Below are positions 1-5,367 of a DNA stretch of 9,609 nucleotides, piece by piece. The notes under the pieces are model-generated. The model worked only from the letters and a program-made list of their open reading frames with translations. It had not been told where the DNA came from and ran no database searches. Where the stretch lies: contig JBFWZL010000232.1 in the NCBI GenBank assembly GCA_050185455.1, forward strand, positions 1 through 9,609, written 5' to 3'. Position 1 is the stretch's first letter. The number at the start of each line of letters is the position of its first letter. The DNA comes from SYOC01 sp050185455. Lineage in GTDB: Bacteria > Desulfobacterota > Binatia > Bin18. A program made the translations under genes and the position numbers.

Positions 1-84
1 CCTCTGAAATCACTGCTCGACGTGGCTTGGAATGAGTGCTCGACTTCCTCTGGAATCGCTGCTCGATTAGCTCTGGAATATGCA
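1..84. repeat. 23-bp tandem imperfect repeats, probable IS21-family terminus
   Basis: TGCTCGA occurs at 14-20, 37-43 and 60-66, and GGAAT-like boxes at 6-10, 29-33, 52-56 and 75-79, all at exactly 23-bp spacing. Each unit therefore reads roughly CTCTGGAAT-N4-TGCTCGA-N3. IS21-family elements are known for multiple short terminal repeats that bind the transposase and for ends finishing in CA. The last, partial unit ends GGAATATGCA at 84, which fits a right terminus there. The istA/istB genes would lie to the left, outside the window. The family assignment is inference from repeat architecture; the 23-bp periodicity is directly visible. Confidence 0.55.
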
Positions 85-161
85 GTGAACCGAACAAGAC
101 TTGAAGAGAAACAACTTTTAGGGGAAGGGATACGCAATCTTGGGGAAGGCTCGCTTTTCTG

Positions 162-560
162 TTGTTCATAGGACTGGCTGGGTGCGTGACCACGAACGCG
201 ACGATGTTGGGTGTGGCGCAACAGAGGGCGACGCTGCTGCCAACATCGGTAGTGATCTATCGCACGGCGGCGCAGGTGCCGGGGAAGTATGAAGAGGTCG
301 CGCTCTTGCACTCGAAAGGGGCGGCGACGGCCACGAGCGAGCCGCAAATGTTTGAGTCGATGAAGGCGAAAGCCGCCGAGGTGGGAGCAAATGCGATCAT
401 TCTTGATGCGATCAGTGAGCCGAGCGCCGGGGCGAAGATAGCCGGGGCATTCTTGGGGTATGCGCCGGAGCGGCAGGGAAAAGCCATTGCCATCTATGTT
501 TTTCCACCAGAACAGCCGATTCCTGCGGCGACGATACAGTCAGTAGCCGGGCAGCCATGA
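162..560 (+). CDS. small putative lipoprotein, 5' end damaged
   Basis: The frame encodes a signal-peptide hydrophobic stretch followed by the lipobox LAGC, so the mature protein would be a lipidated envelope protein of about 125 residues. A central segment (AAEVGANAIIL) resembles small envelope lipoproteins that share a 'GANA-hydrophobic' motif; no function can be assigned. The only usable start in frame is TTG at 162, which leaves just seven residues before the lipid-acceptor Cys, too few for a signal peptide. The in-frame codons just upstream (from about 144) encode GRLAFLLFIGLAGC, a proper h-region, but contain no ATG/GTG/TTG before the stop at 102. A purine-rich RBS-like stretch (121-129) followed by ATACGCAAT in another frame suggests a lost base and possibly a mutated start. 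It may be non-functional. It precedes the first attC site and is probably part of a cassette. Confidence 0.5.
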   Translation: MFIGLAGCVTTNATMLGVAQQRATLLPTSVVIYRTAAQVPGKYEEVALLHSKGAATATSEPQMFESMKAKAAEVGANAIILDAISEPSAGAKIAGAFLGYAPERQGKAIAIYVFPPEQPIPAATIQSVAGQP

Positions 561-686
561 AGCAGAGCTGAGGAAAAAAATAAACTTCGCCCCGCAGCCA
601 TCCTACCGAGCGCAGGGTTAGTAAGGAAGGCCGAGGTGGGAAAAGAGAGGCGAAAGGGCAGAGGCAGAGGAATTCTAAGAGGCTGC

Positions 687-783
687 GCCTAACCCGGCCC
701 TGCACCGCATCGCCGCTCTGTTGCGGTTCTGCTGAAACCGAAAAGACACGGCTGGGCGGCTCGCGGTGCGCTTGGCGTTAGAC
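687..783 (+). repeat. integron attC site 1
   Basis: R'' box GCCTAAC (687-693, matches RYYYAAC) and R' box GTTAGAC (777-783, matches GTTRRRY) flank an imperfect palindrome. L'' GCACCGC (702-708) pairs exactly with L' GCGGTGC (763-769), and GC-rich segments continue the stem. It shares most of its sequence with the sites at 1311, 2085 and 2777, each of which follows a gene or gene pair. The recombination point by family rule is between G777 and T778. Confidence 0.78.
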
Positions 784-814
784 GGCGCAAGACAAAAGGC
801 TTACAATTTGACTC

Positions 815-829
815 ATACCGAAACGGTAT
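815..829. promoter_or_regulatory. palindrome over the hicA start
   Basis: ATACCG-AAA-CGGTAT is a perfect inverted repeat (815-820 with 824-829) lying exactly at the presumed hicA initiation codon. It could be an operator or a small hairpin that affects initiation. The partner HicB here has no evident DNA-binding domain, so autoregulatory binding is uncertain. Confidence 0.35.
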
Positions 830-1015
830 ATCAGTCGAGAATTGATCAAGCTGGCTGAGGAGTACGGGTGGAGACTGGTCAGCGTCAAAGGCGATCATCA
901 CAACTTTAAGCACCCGGAAAGCCGGTTTGTGGTCACAATCGTCCATCCGCAAAAAGATGTTCCCGTCGGACGAGCGGTGGACACCGTGAAGAAGATCAGA
1001 CTGGAGGTGAAGTGA
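815..1015 (+). CDS. hicA: HicA-family mRNA interferase toxin, ATA start position
   Basis: This 66-codon frame is a recognisable HicA toxin, a small dsRBD-like ribonuclease that cleaves mRNA and is neutralised by HicB. It reads (M)PKRYISRELIKLAEEYGW near the N-terminus. The GDHHNFKHP segment holds the family's catalytic His (H28/H29 region; usual motif GSHH), followed by a VHPQKDVPVG stretch like the usual 'PHP.KDL..GT'. The codon aligned with the family's initiator Met is ATA (815-817), and an in-frame TGA lies at 809, so there is no canonical start at the expected place. The next candidate is TTG at 842, which would remove the first nine residues. The stop at 1013-1015 overlaps the hicB ATG by one base (TGATG), implying translational coupling. 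It may be a non-ATG-started, weakly expressed toxin or one inactivated at its start codon. Confidence 0.8.
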   Translation: MPKRYISRELIKLAEEYGWRLVSVKGDHHNFKHPESRFVVTIVHPQKDVPVGRAVDTVKKIRLEVK

Positions 1016-1284
1016 TGCGCTATCTTATCATGCTGGAGCAAACCGAGGCAGGATTTGCCGTGCAAGTGCCCGATTTAGCGATTGTGACGTACGGCGACAC
1101 GATTGAGACGGCCAAGCAAGCAGCTAGCGAGGCGATCCAGGTTAATCTCGAAGCATATCGCGAAGCTGGACAAGCCATACCTGAGAGACAACCAGTGGAA
1201 CGCCATCTAGAGAATCCAGAATTTCAAGAGTTGGTCTTCGCCTACGTGGAAGTGCCAGAGCCAAAGGAACGGATAGCAGCGTAG
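1015..1284 (+). CDS. hicB: HicB-family antitoxin (short form)
   Basis: This 89-residue HicB antitoxin would bind and inhibit the HicA encoded directly upstream. It shows the partial RNase-H-like HicB fold: MRYLIMLEQTEAGFAVQVPDL, then the 'YGDTIETAKQAASEAIQVNLEAYREAG' helix and the 'IPERQP' turn typical of the family. The C-terminus (about residues 65-89) is short and shows no clear helix-turn-helix or ribbon-helix-helix domain. ATG 1015 is preferred over GTG 1012 because it overlaps the hicA stop in the classical TGATG arrangement and has GGAGG at 1003-1007 at suitable distance. Together with hicA it fills the cassette between attC1 and attC2. Confidence 0.85.
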   Translation: MRYLIMLEQTEAGFAVQVPDLAIVTYGDTIETAKQAASEAIQVNLEAYREAGQAIPERQPVERHLENPEFQELVFAYVEVPEPKERIAA

Positions 1285-1310
1285 AGTCGCCTGTGAGGGA
1301 GAAAGACTCC

Positions 1311-1408
1311 GTCTAACCCGGCCCTCCAGCGCATCGCCGCCCGCGAGCGGTTCCTGCTGAACCTGAAAGGCCACGTTCTGGCCGCTCGCGGTGCGCGGAT
1401 GGTTAGCC
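1311..1408 (+). repeat. integron attC site 2
   Basis: R'' GTCTAAC (1311-1317) and R' GTTAGCC (1402-1408) bracket the site. GCGCATCGC (1329-1337) pairs over nine positions, one of them a G-T wobble, with GCGGTGCGC (1388-1396). A nested GAGCGG / CCGCTC pair extends the hairpin. It lies 26 bp after the hicB stop codon, as expected for a cassette's own attC. Confidence 0.8.
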
Positions 1409-1430
1409 CGCTGCAGCCCAGCCTTGCTGA

Positions 1431-1450
1431 TGTACACTGATACGTGTACA
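1431..1450. promoter_or_regulatory. candidate HicB operator (inverted repeat)
   Basis: TGTACAC-TGATAC-GTGTACA is a perfect 7-bp inverted repeat with a 6-bp spacer, 9 bp before the second hicA ATG and close to the start of its cassette. The antitoxin of this cassette carries an XRE helix-turn-helix, and such antitoxins autoregulate through palindromes of this size. The placement makes an operator role likely; binding is inferred. Confidence 0.55.
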
Positions 1451-1458
1451 AGAACAAG

Positions 1459-1635
1459 ATGAAGAGGCGTGAGTTGGAAGAGGCTTTGCGGAAACTGGGG
1501 TGGAGCTTTTTGCGTCACAGAGCCAAGCACGATATCTGGACTAAAGGTGAGCAACAGGAACCGATTCCACGCCATGGCGAGATTAACGAAAAACTGCCAC
1601 GCGCCATCCTCCGGCGAGCTGCCAGAAGAGAGTGA
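1459..1635 (+). CDS. hicA: HicA-family toxin of the second TA cassette
   Basis: The 58-residue protein MKRRELEEALRKLGW... has the HicA layout: an N-terminal helix ending in LGW, the catalytic His in AKHDIW (H24; family motif HxIW/F), a 'PIPRHGEI' strand and a C-terminal 'LPRAILRRA' helix. It belongs to a different HicA subtype from the copy at 815; the two share little sequence. ATG 1459 fits the family length. A GTG at 1444 would add five residues but lies inside the operator-like palindrome. Its stop (1633-1635) precedes the hicB ATG by 2 bp, so the two genes are almost certainly co-translated. Confidence 0.82.
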   Translation: MKRRELEEALRKLGWSFLRHRAKHDIWTKGEQQEPIPRHGEINEKLPRAILRRAARRE

Positions 1636-1637
1636 CG

Positions 1638-2090
1638 ATGCGCTTTCAAGGGAAACTCTATAAGGACGGCAAGTTTTGGTTAGTCGAAGTGCCCGTTTTC
1701 GCGGCGATGACCCAAGGGCGTAGCCGTAAGGAGGCCTTGGAGATGATCACCGATTGGTTTGTCACGATGATCGACCGTCCGGGATTTGTCGTGACCATCC
1801 ACGAAGGGAAGCAGGGGAATTTTGAAATCAGTGCGTCGGACACCAAGGCCATGGTGGGGTTACTCCTCCAGCGTCAGCGTCAGTTGCATGGCCTGTCCCT
1901 AGCAGCAGCGGCGGAACGCTTAGGAGCAAAGTCGCGCAACGCCTATGCTCGGTATGAGCAGGGGAGTTCGATGCCGACGGTGGAGAAATTAGACAAACTC
2001 CTGCAGGCAGTGTCTGGCGGGCGGGGCTTCGTCTTGTCGCCCAGTGCGATAGAGAACGCTGAGCAGGAGGAGCAGAGCAGCAGGGGCTAA
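1638..2090 (+). CDS. hicB: HicB-family antitoxin with XRE helix-turn-helix
   Basis: This 150-residue antitoxin has two parts. Residues 1-60 are a HicB-like domain (MRFQGKLYKDGKFWLVEVPVFAAMTQGRSRKEALEMITDW in pieces), which would cap the toxin. Residues about 72-120 form a Cro/C1-type HTH, with RQRQLHGLSLAAAAERLG and RNAYARYEQG as the two recognisable helices. It should neutralise the HicA at 1459 and repress the cassette, most plausibly at the palindrome 1431-1450. ATG 1638 is chosen because AAGAGAG at 1625-1631 is at good ribosome-binding distance; GTG 1632 would add two residues. The stop codon TAA lies inside the R'' box of attC3, a tight packing common in cassettes. Confidence 0.82.
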   Translation: MRFQGKLYKDGKFWLVEVPVFAAMTQGRSRKEALEMITDWFVTMIDRPGFVVTIHEGKQGNFEISASDTKAMVGLLLQRQRQLHGLSLAAAAERLGAKSRNAYARYEQGSSMPTVEKLDKLLQAVSGGRGFVLSPSAIENAEQEEQSSRG

Positions 2091-2182
2091 CTAGTCGCGC
2101 CACCGCATCGCGGCCACGTTGGGTCTCTGCTCAAGCTGAAAGGGCACGGTCTGGCCGCTCGCGGTGCGCGTGGTCGTTAGAC
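2085..2182 (+). repeat. integron attC site 3
   Basis: R'' GGCTAAC (2085-2091; one departure from RYYYAAC) and R' GTTAGAC (2176-2182) enclose the site. CACCGC (2101-2106) pairs with GCGGTG (2161-2166), and CGGCC with GGCCG further in. The internal GAAAGGGCACGGTCTGGCCGC stretch (split across the loop) matches attC2 closely, pointing to a family of sites from one host array. Confidence 0.75.
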
Positions 2183-2212
2183 GCTCCGAGCGACTCCAGC
2201 TATATATGAGTC

Positions 2213-2551
2213 ATGGCTGAACGAAAGCTGCCTGATGATCCTGTCGCGTTTATCCGGGACTGTCTTCAGGGGGGTAGGATTCTGTGGACGTACCATGTCA
2301 ACATGCGTTTGGGGCAGCGCTTCATTGCTCGCGAGACGATCGTTGCTGCAGCCGAGAGCTACGAGATTGTCGAAGCGTACCCGGAGGACAAATACTTTCC
2401 GAGCTACCTGCTCTGGGGGAGACTGAACGAGGAGGCGTTCCATGCCCTGTTCGGGGCTGACGTGGAGGGACAAAACGTGCGCGTCGTCACAGCCTACTAC
2501 CCCAGCCCGGAAGAATGGGAAAAGGATCTCAGGACAAGGAGACCCAAATGA
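2213..2551 (+). CDS. DUF4258-type protein, candidate toxin
   Basis: This 112-residue protein resembles DUF4258 family members. They are small proteins widely found next to YgiT-like zinc-finger proteins and proposed to act as the toxin of a type II pair. Visible features are the 'ILWTYHVNMRLGQRFIARETI' segment (with the conserved H-N-x-R-L pattern), the 'YEIVEAYPEDKYFPSYLL' strand region and the 'VRVVTAYYP' strand with a conserved Tyr-Pro near the end. ATG 2213 lies 30 bp after attC3, with a TATATAT stretch just upstream and no good ribosome-binding site. The ATGA overlap with the next gene supports a two-gene unit. The toxin role is inferred from family and context. Confidence 0.75.
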   Translation: MAERKLPDDPVAFIRDCLQGGRILWTYHVNMRLGQRFIARETIVAAAESYEIVEAYPEDKYFPSYLLWGRLNEEAFHALFGADVEGQNVRVVTAYYPSPEEWEKDLRTRRPK

Positions 2552-2769
2552 GATGCACGGTCTGTGGCGCTCCCATGCGCCCCATTACCACTGACTTACC
2601 TTTCAAGCTCTCCGAGGAACGCATTGTCATCTTGAAGCAACTGCCGGTTTCGCAATGCGAGGCCTGTCGTGAATATCTGATTGAGGATGCCGTCATGGCG
2701 CGGATTGACCTGATGCTAGCGCGCACGGACAGCACGGCAGAACTCGAAGTACTGCGGTATGCAGCATGA
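2548..2769 (+). CDS. YgiT/MqsA-type zinc-finger protein, candidate antitoxin
   Basis: The 73-residue protein starts MRCTVCGAPM and has a second Cys pair, CEACREYL, around residues 39-46. This is the CxxC...CxxC zinc-binding N-terminal domain seen in MqsA/YgiT antitoxins. It ends after a helical 'RIDLMLAR' region without the C-terminal HTH of full MqsA, as in many DUF4258-linked versions. ATG 2548 overlaps the upstream stop by 4 bp (ATGA) and has AAGGAG at 2536-2541; a GTG-type start at 2515 is disfavoured. It probably neutralises the DUF4258 protein. The stop is 7 bp before attC4. Confidence 0.8.
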   Translation: MRCTVCGAPMRPITTDLPFKLSEERIVILKQLPVSQCEACREYLIEDAVMARIDLMLARTDSTAELEVLRYAA

Positions 2770-2776
2770 AGACTGC

Positions 2777-2853
2777 GTCTAACAACCGCCTCCAGCGCGA
2801 CCGCGGCCCGCGAGCGATTCTGGGTGAATGCGAAAGGATCCGGTTGGGTCGCA
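2777..2853 (+). repeat. integron attC site 4, truncated by the IS element
   Basis: R'' GTCTAAC (2777-2783) is intact. GCGACC in the left arm pairs with GGTCGC (2847-2852) in the right arm, and the central GCCCGCGAGCG / GAAAGG blocks align with attC2. The right arm then stops short: instead of the expected remainder of L' and an R' box, the inverted repeat of the IS begins at about 2854. A GTTAGCC box appears only beyond the IS, at 4362-4368. Confidence 0.65.
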
Positions 2854-2888
2854 GGCTAATGCCCACCCCCTCACCATTATACACATCT
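2854..2888 (+). repeat. IS left inverted repeat
   Basis: It matches the reverse complement of 4334-4368 at 34 of 35 positions, with the mismatch at 2860 (T versus C). It begins GGCTAATGCCCACC, immediately after the broken right arm of attC4. Confidence 0.85.
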
Positions 2889-2958
2889 CGGCGGTTGATT
2901 TTGGCTCTCGGAGGGGTGATTTTATACCGTTTCGATTATCACGGCGAGGAGGTAGCCA

Positions 2959-4335
2959 ATGAGCACTGGGGTAGCCGGAGAGATGGCTGAGAGTCAGATG
3001 CCCGATGCACGGCATGCGAAACGGCTGGCCGCCTTACTTACGCGCTTAGGTGAGCAGCCGGTCAGCCGTATTCCCCGCGCCTGTCATGGCTGGGCGGAGG
3101 CGGTGGCAGCGTATCGCTTTCTGGATAATCCTGCCGTGGGGGTTCCCGAGATCCTCTCGGGTCATAAAGCCGCGACGCTGGAGCGGATTCGGTCACAGGC
3201 GGTGGCGTTGCTGGTACAGGATACGAGCTTTCTGAATTATGGCACCCTGCAGCCCAAGGCGGGGATGGGGACCGTAAAGGAGCGCCTGGGGGAGGAGTAT
3301 TTGCTGCACACCACGGTGGTCTTCACCCCGGAGCGGGTGAATCTGGGAGTACTAGGGGCGAAGCTCTGGCAGCGGCCGGAAGAGCCGGTGGCGCACGAGC
3401 GCGCCCGTAAGCCGATTGAGGAGAAGGAGAGTTACCGCTGGTTGGAAGGCTATACCCTGGCCTGTGAAGTGCAGCAAACGTGTGCCGAGACCGTGGTCGT
3501 CAGTGTGGCCGATTGCGAGGGCGATATCCAGGAGTGGTTTCTCGACGCGATGCACCGCCCGGGAGAGGAACGCGCCGAGTTTTTCATCCGCGCCAAATGC
3601 AATCGACGGCTCGCTCCGGGGGCGGCGCATGACTACTTGTGGGAGGAAGTGCAGGCAGCGCGTCCACTGGGGAAGCTCACCTTTAAGTTGACCCGCCAAG
3701 CGGACCGTCCCGCCCGGTGAGTCACGCTTAGTGTAAAAGCTCTACCCGTGACCTTCTATGGGGCGCGCCGCCCGGGTGGACGACTGCCGCCCGTGCAGGT
3801 GTGGGCCATCTACGCCCTCGAGCTCAAGCCCCCCAAGGGTGAAGACCCTATTGAATGGCTCTTACTGACAAGTGTCCCCGTGAACGACTTCTCGGGAGCC
3901 TGTCTGGTGATGCAGTGGTATCGAGCAAGGTGGGAAATCGAACTTTTTTTCCGTGTGCTCAAGCAAGGCTGCCAGATTGAACGGTTGCGCTTGGAGACCA
4001 CTCACCGTCTCCTGAATGCCCTGGCCATCTATCTCATCATTGCCTGGCGCATCCACACCCTTACGATGCTGGGACGAGCCTATCCAGAGGTGTCCGGTGA
4101 AGTGGTCTTTGAGCCGCGCGAGTGGCAGATGATTTATATGATGCAGTACCACAGTCCACCGCCCGACCAGCCCCCGCCTCTGCGTGACACCGTCCGCGCC
4201 TTAGCGCAACTGGGCGGCTTCTTGGCGCGCACGGGAGATGGCGAGCCCGGAATCAAATCCATCTGGCAAGGGTATCAGCGGTTGCTCGAATTTATCTATG
4301 CGGTAGAAATGCACCTCGCCGTCAATGCTTCCTAG
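2959..4335 (+). pseudogene. IS4-family DDE transposase interrupted by in-frame TGA
   Basis: The frame would give a 458-residue Tn5-like transposase acting at the 35-bp repeats. The N-terminal DNA-binding part has the typical 'DARHAKRLAALLTRL' and 'IPRACHGWAEAVAAYRFLDN' segments. The first catalytic Asp is D88 in QDTSF, the second D185 in VADCEGDI. The third residue is E328 in the YREK signature (Y321, R324, E328, K335: YRARWEIELFFRVLK). Codon 254 (3718-3720) is TGA; the frame continues without shift to the stop at 4333-4335. All catalytic residues are thus present but split 253 + about 204 residues. A CGA-to-TGA change would explain it. A GTG at 3748 might restart the C-terminal part, but two fragments are unlikely to transpose. 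Start ATG 2959 has AGGAGG about 6 bp upstream. Confidence 0.85.
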
Positions 4336-4368
4336 ATGTGTATAATGGTGAGGGGGTGGGCGTTAGCC
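4334..4368 (-). repeat. IS right inverted repeat
   Basis: It is the partner of the left repeat. It contains the last bases of the transposase stop codon and ends GGGCGTTAGCC, whose GTTAGCC is identical to the R' box of attC2. Confidence 0.85.
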
Positions 4369-4384
4369 GTCTCAAAATATTGAC

Positions 4385-4939
4385 GTGAAAACATCTGACA
4401 CTGAAAATCCTGCGGTCTATTCACCGAGCAACGAGCCATATCTTGGGCGGGAATCCGTTCGTGCATTTGATAACATGATCGTTGCATGTTTGGAGGCAAA
4501 CGCAGTAGTGGCACCACGAACGCACGTAGTCGATCCAACAGCCCTCCAGCGTGCAGCAAATCAAATCATCCCACAAGGGCTGAGTTTGGCCCTCTCAATA
4601 CGAGAACTCGTCAGACAAGGATATTTATTCGGAGCATTAGTGCTTCTTCGTCCACTCGTCGAGCGCGCTGCCATTCTTCGCTATCTGGTGGAACAACCCG
4701 ATAAGCTCGAAATATGGGAGCGAGGGTGGCGACACAGAGAAAGACCGAGTCTTGCGACTATGTTAAATGCGCTTGGAAAGGATTCCTTTCCTGATATCGG
4801 CAAAGAGCTTACGCGACCCTATAACAGCTTGACACACGGAGATCCTGCAAGTTCACGCTGGAACCTCATTCAAATTGGCAATAATATATCTGACAGACCC
4901 AGAGGGGATTGCAAGCAGAAAAGAGCCGAAATGCAGTGA
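4385..4939 (+). CDS. cassette-borne protein of unknown function
   Basis: This 184-residue protein starts at GTG 4385, 17 bp after the GTTAGCC box, the usual position of a cassette gene. It looks largely helical. Residues about 72-100 (SIRELVRQGYLFGALVLLRPLVERAAILRYL in pieces) followed by a Trp-rich WERGWR and an 'SLTHGD' motif recall DUF5677-like uncharacterised proteins, but I cannot assign it firmly. The last 20 residues (DRPRGDCKQKRAEMQ end) look low in character, so a C-terminal truncation or frameshift is possible. Base composition is more AT-rich than the flanking genes, as expected for a captured cassette. No ribosome-binding site is evident; its expression may depend on the IS end or on a distant array promoter. 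Confidence 0.55.
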   Translation: MKTSDTENPAVYSPSNEPYLGRESVRAFDNMIVACLEANAVVAPRTHVVDPTALQRAANQIIPQGLSLALSIRELVRQGYLFGALVLLRPLVERAAILRYLVEQPDKLEIWERGWRHRERPSLATMLNALGKDSFPDIGKELTRPYNSLTHGDPASSRWNLIQIGNNISDRPRGDCKQKRAEMQ

Positions 4940-5080
4940 AGGAGCGCTCCGTCTGAATGGCGAGGCCAACCGGATGCCATTGAAAACACTGAAGAATTTT
5001 CAGGCTCTCCTTTTGCCCTCTCATCCCAACCGTTTTCCGGTCCATTAAGTATATTGTTACCATAGTGAATGGAGTATCCA
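4940..5080. other. intergenic stretch without a recognisable gene
   Basis: This stretch separates the cassette region from the primase remnant. Apart from GCTCCGTCTGAA (4946-4957), which resembles the start of the attC sites (CTCCGTCTAAC before attC2), nothing is recognisable. No matching GTTRRRY partner with a paired L' arm was found downstream. Confidence 0.4.
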
Positions 5081-5263
5081 TCAAAGGCGTATTCCTGTCA
5101 GCGTGAAGTAACGTCCACAGTCATACGTTTCGACGCGACCGCGCCGACGTCCGCCCGGAGGCAAAGTCCCCTTCAGGATGATGCGTACTCCGGTCCTTGA
5201 GGGGGAAACTTCAGTGTAGGAGTTAAGCTTGTGTATGATATTGAGCGCCCACTCCTCAATGAC
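5081..5263 (-). pseudogene. fragment of phage/plasmid bifunctional primase-polymerase
   Basis: The minus-strand frame encodes VIEEWALNIIHKLNSYTEVSPS followed by TGVRIILKG, LPPGGRRRG, VETYDCGRYFTLTG. These match the archaeo-eukaryotic-type primase-polymerase (Prim-Pol) domain of phage and plasmid replication proteins (usually SYTEISPSGTGVH... LPPGGRRKG..EMYD.GRFFTVTG). Only about 60 residues of a domain of roughly 180, in a protein usually over 500 residues, are left. The conserved SGxGxH motif is altered (SRTGVR), and a stop follows directly at 5081-5083. The upstream part of the frame to 5374 shows no similarity I recognise. It is a relic of an earlier integrated element, unrelated to the neighbouring metabolic genes. 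Confidence 0.7.
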
Positions 5264-5339
5264 ACCGGCGCCAAGGTCCACTAGCAGACAAATGCTCATT
5301 GCTCCTGCCCGAGTCGTGCATGCCTCAAGCACCCGTAAG

Positions 5340-5367
5340 CCGGAGAGATGCAGGAAGATCTCTCCGG
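5340..5367. other. strong stem-loop downstream of the rhodanese gene
   Basis: CCGGAGAGAT (5340-5349) and ATCTCTCCGG (5358-5367) form a perfect 10-bp stem with an 8-nt loop, about 60 bp beyond the rhodanese stop on the minus strand. Neither side is followed by a T-run, so it is not a classical intrinsic terminator, but it could stabilise or end the minus-strand transcript. Confidence 0.45.

Larger units (their letters stand above)
2854..4368 (+). mobile_element. IS4-family insertion sequence (IS50/Tn5-like)
   Basis: The element is about 1.5 kb, with 35-bp terminal inverted repeats (2854-2888 and 4334-4368) differing at one position and one transposase frame filling the interior. The innermost 28 bp of each repeat are identical. 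The outer GGCTAA(T/C)G segment also pairs, so I include it, although the true tip could be at 2862/4360. No direct target duplication is visible at either possible boundary. A TATAAT (4341-4346) in the right repeat points toward the downstream cassette gene and might help drive it. Confidence 0.8.

Noticed and set aside
1..84. Regular repeats suggesting a CRISPR array
   Set aside because: Units are 23 bp with almost no spacer and diverge between copies; CRISPR repeats would be near-identical and separated by 25-40 bp unique spacers.
824..2934. Shared 12-mer (CGAAACGGTATA near hicA, its complement in the IS leader near 2924)
   Set aside because: It is short, with no extended similarity and no shared context; probably chance.
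3748..4335. C-terminal transposase part as an independent second gene
   Set aside because: It is in the same frame as the upstream part, holds the catalytic Glu and YREK motif of the same enzyme, and is separated only by one TGA codon.
2854..4380. Target-site duplication of the IS
   Set aside because: I compared flanks for both possible tips (2854/4368 and 2862/4360) and found no matching direct repeat.
4866..5084. Minus-strand frame downstream of the primase relic as its continuation
   Set aside because: The residues do not resemble the next part of a primase-polymerase protein, and no single-frame joining restores a domain.
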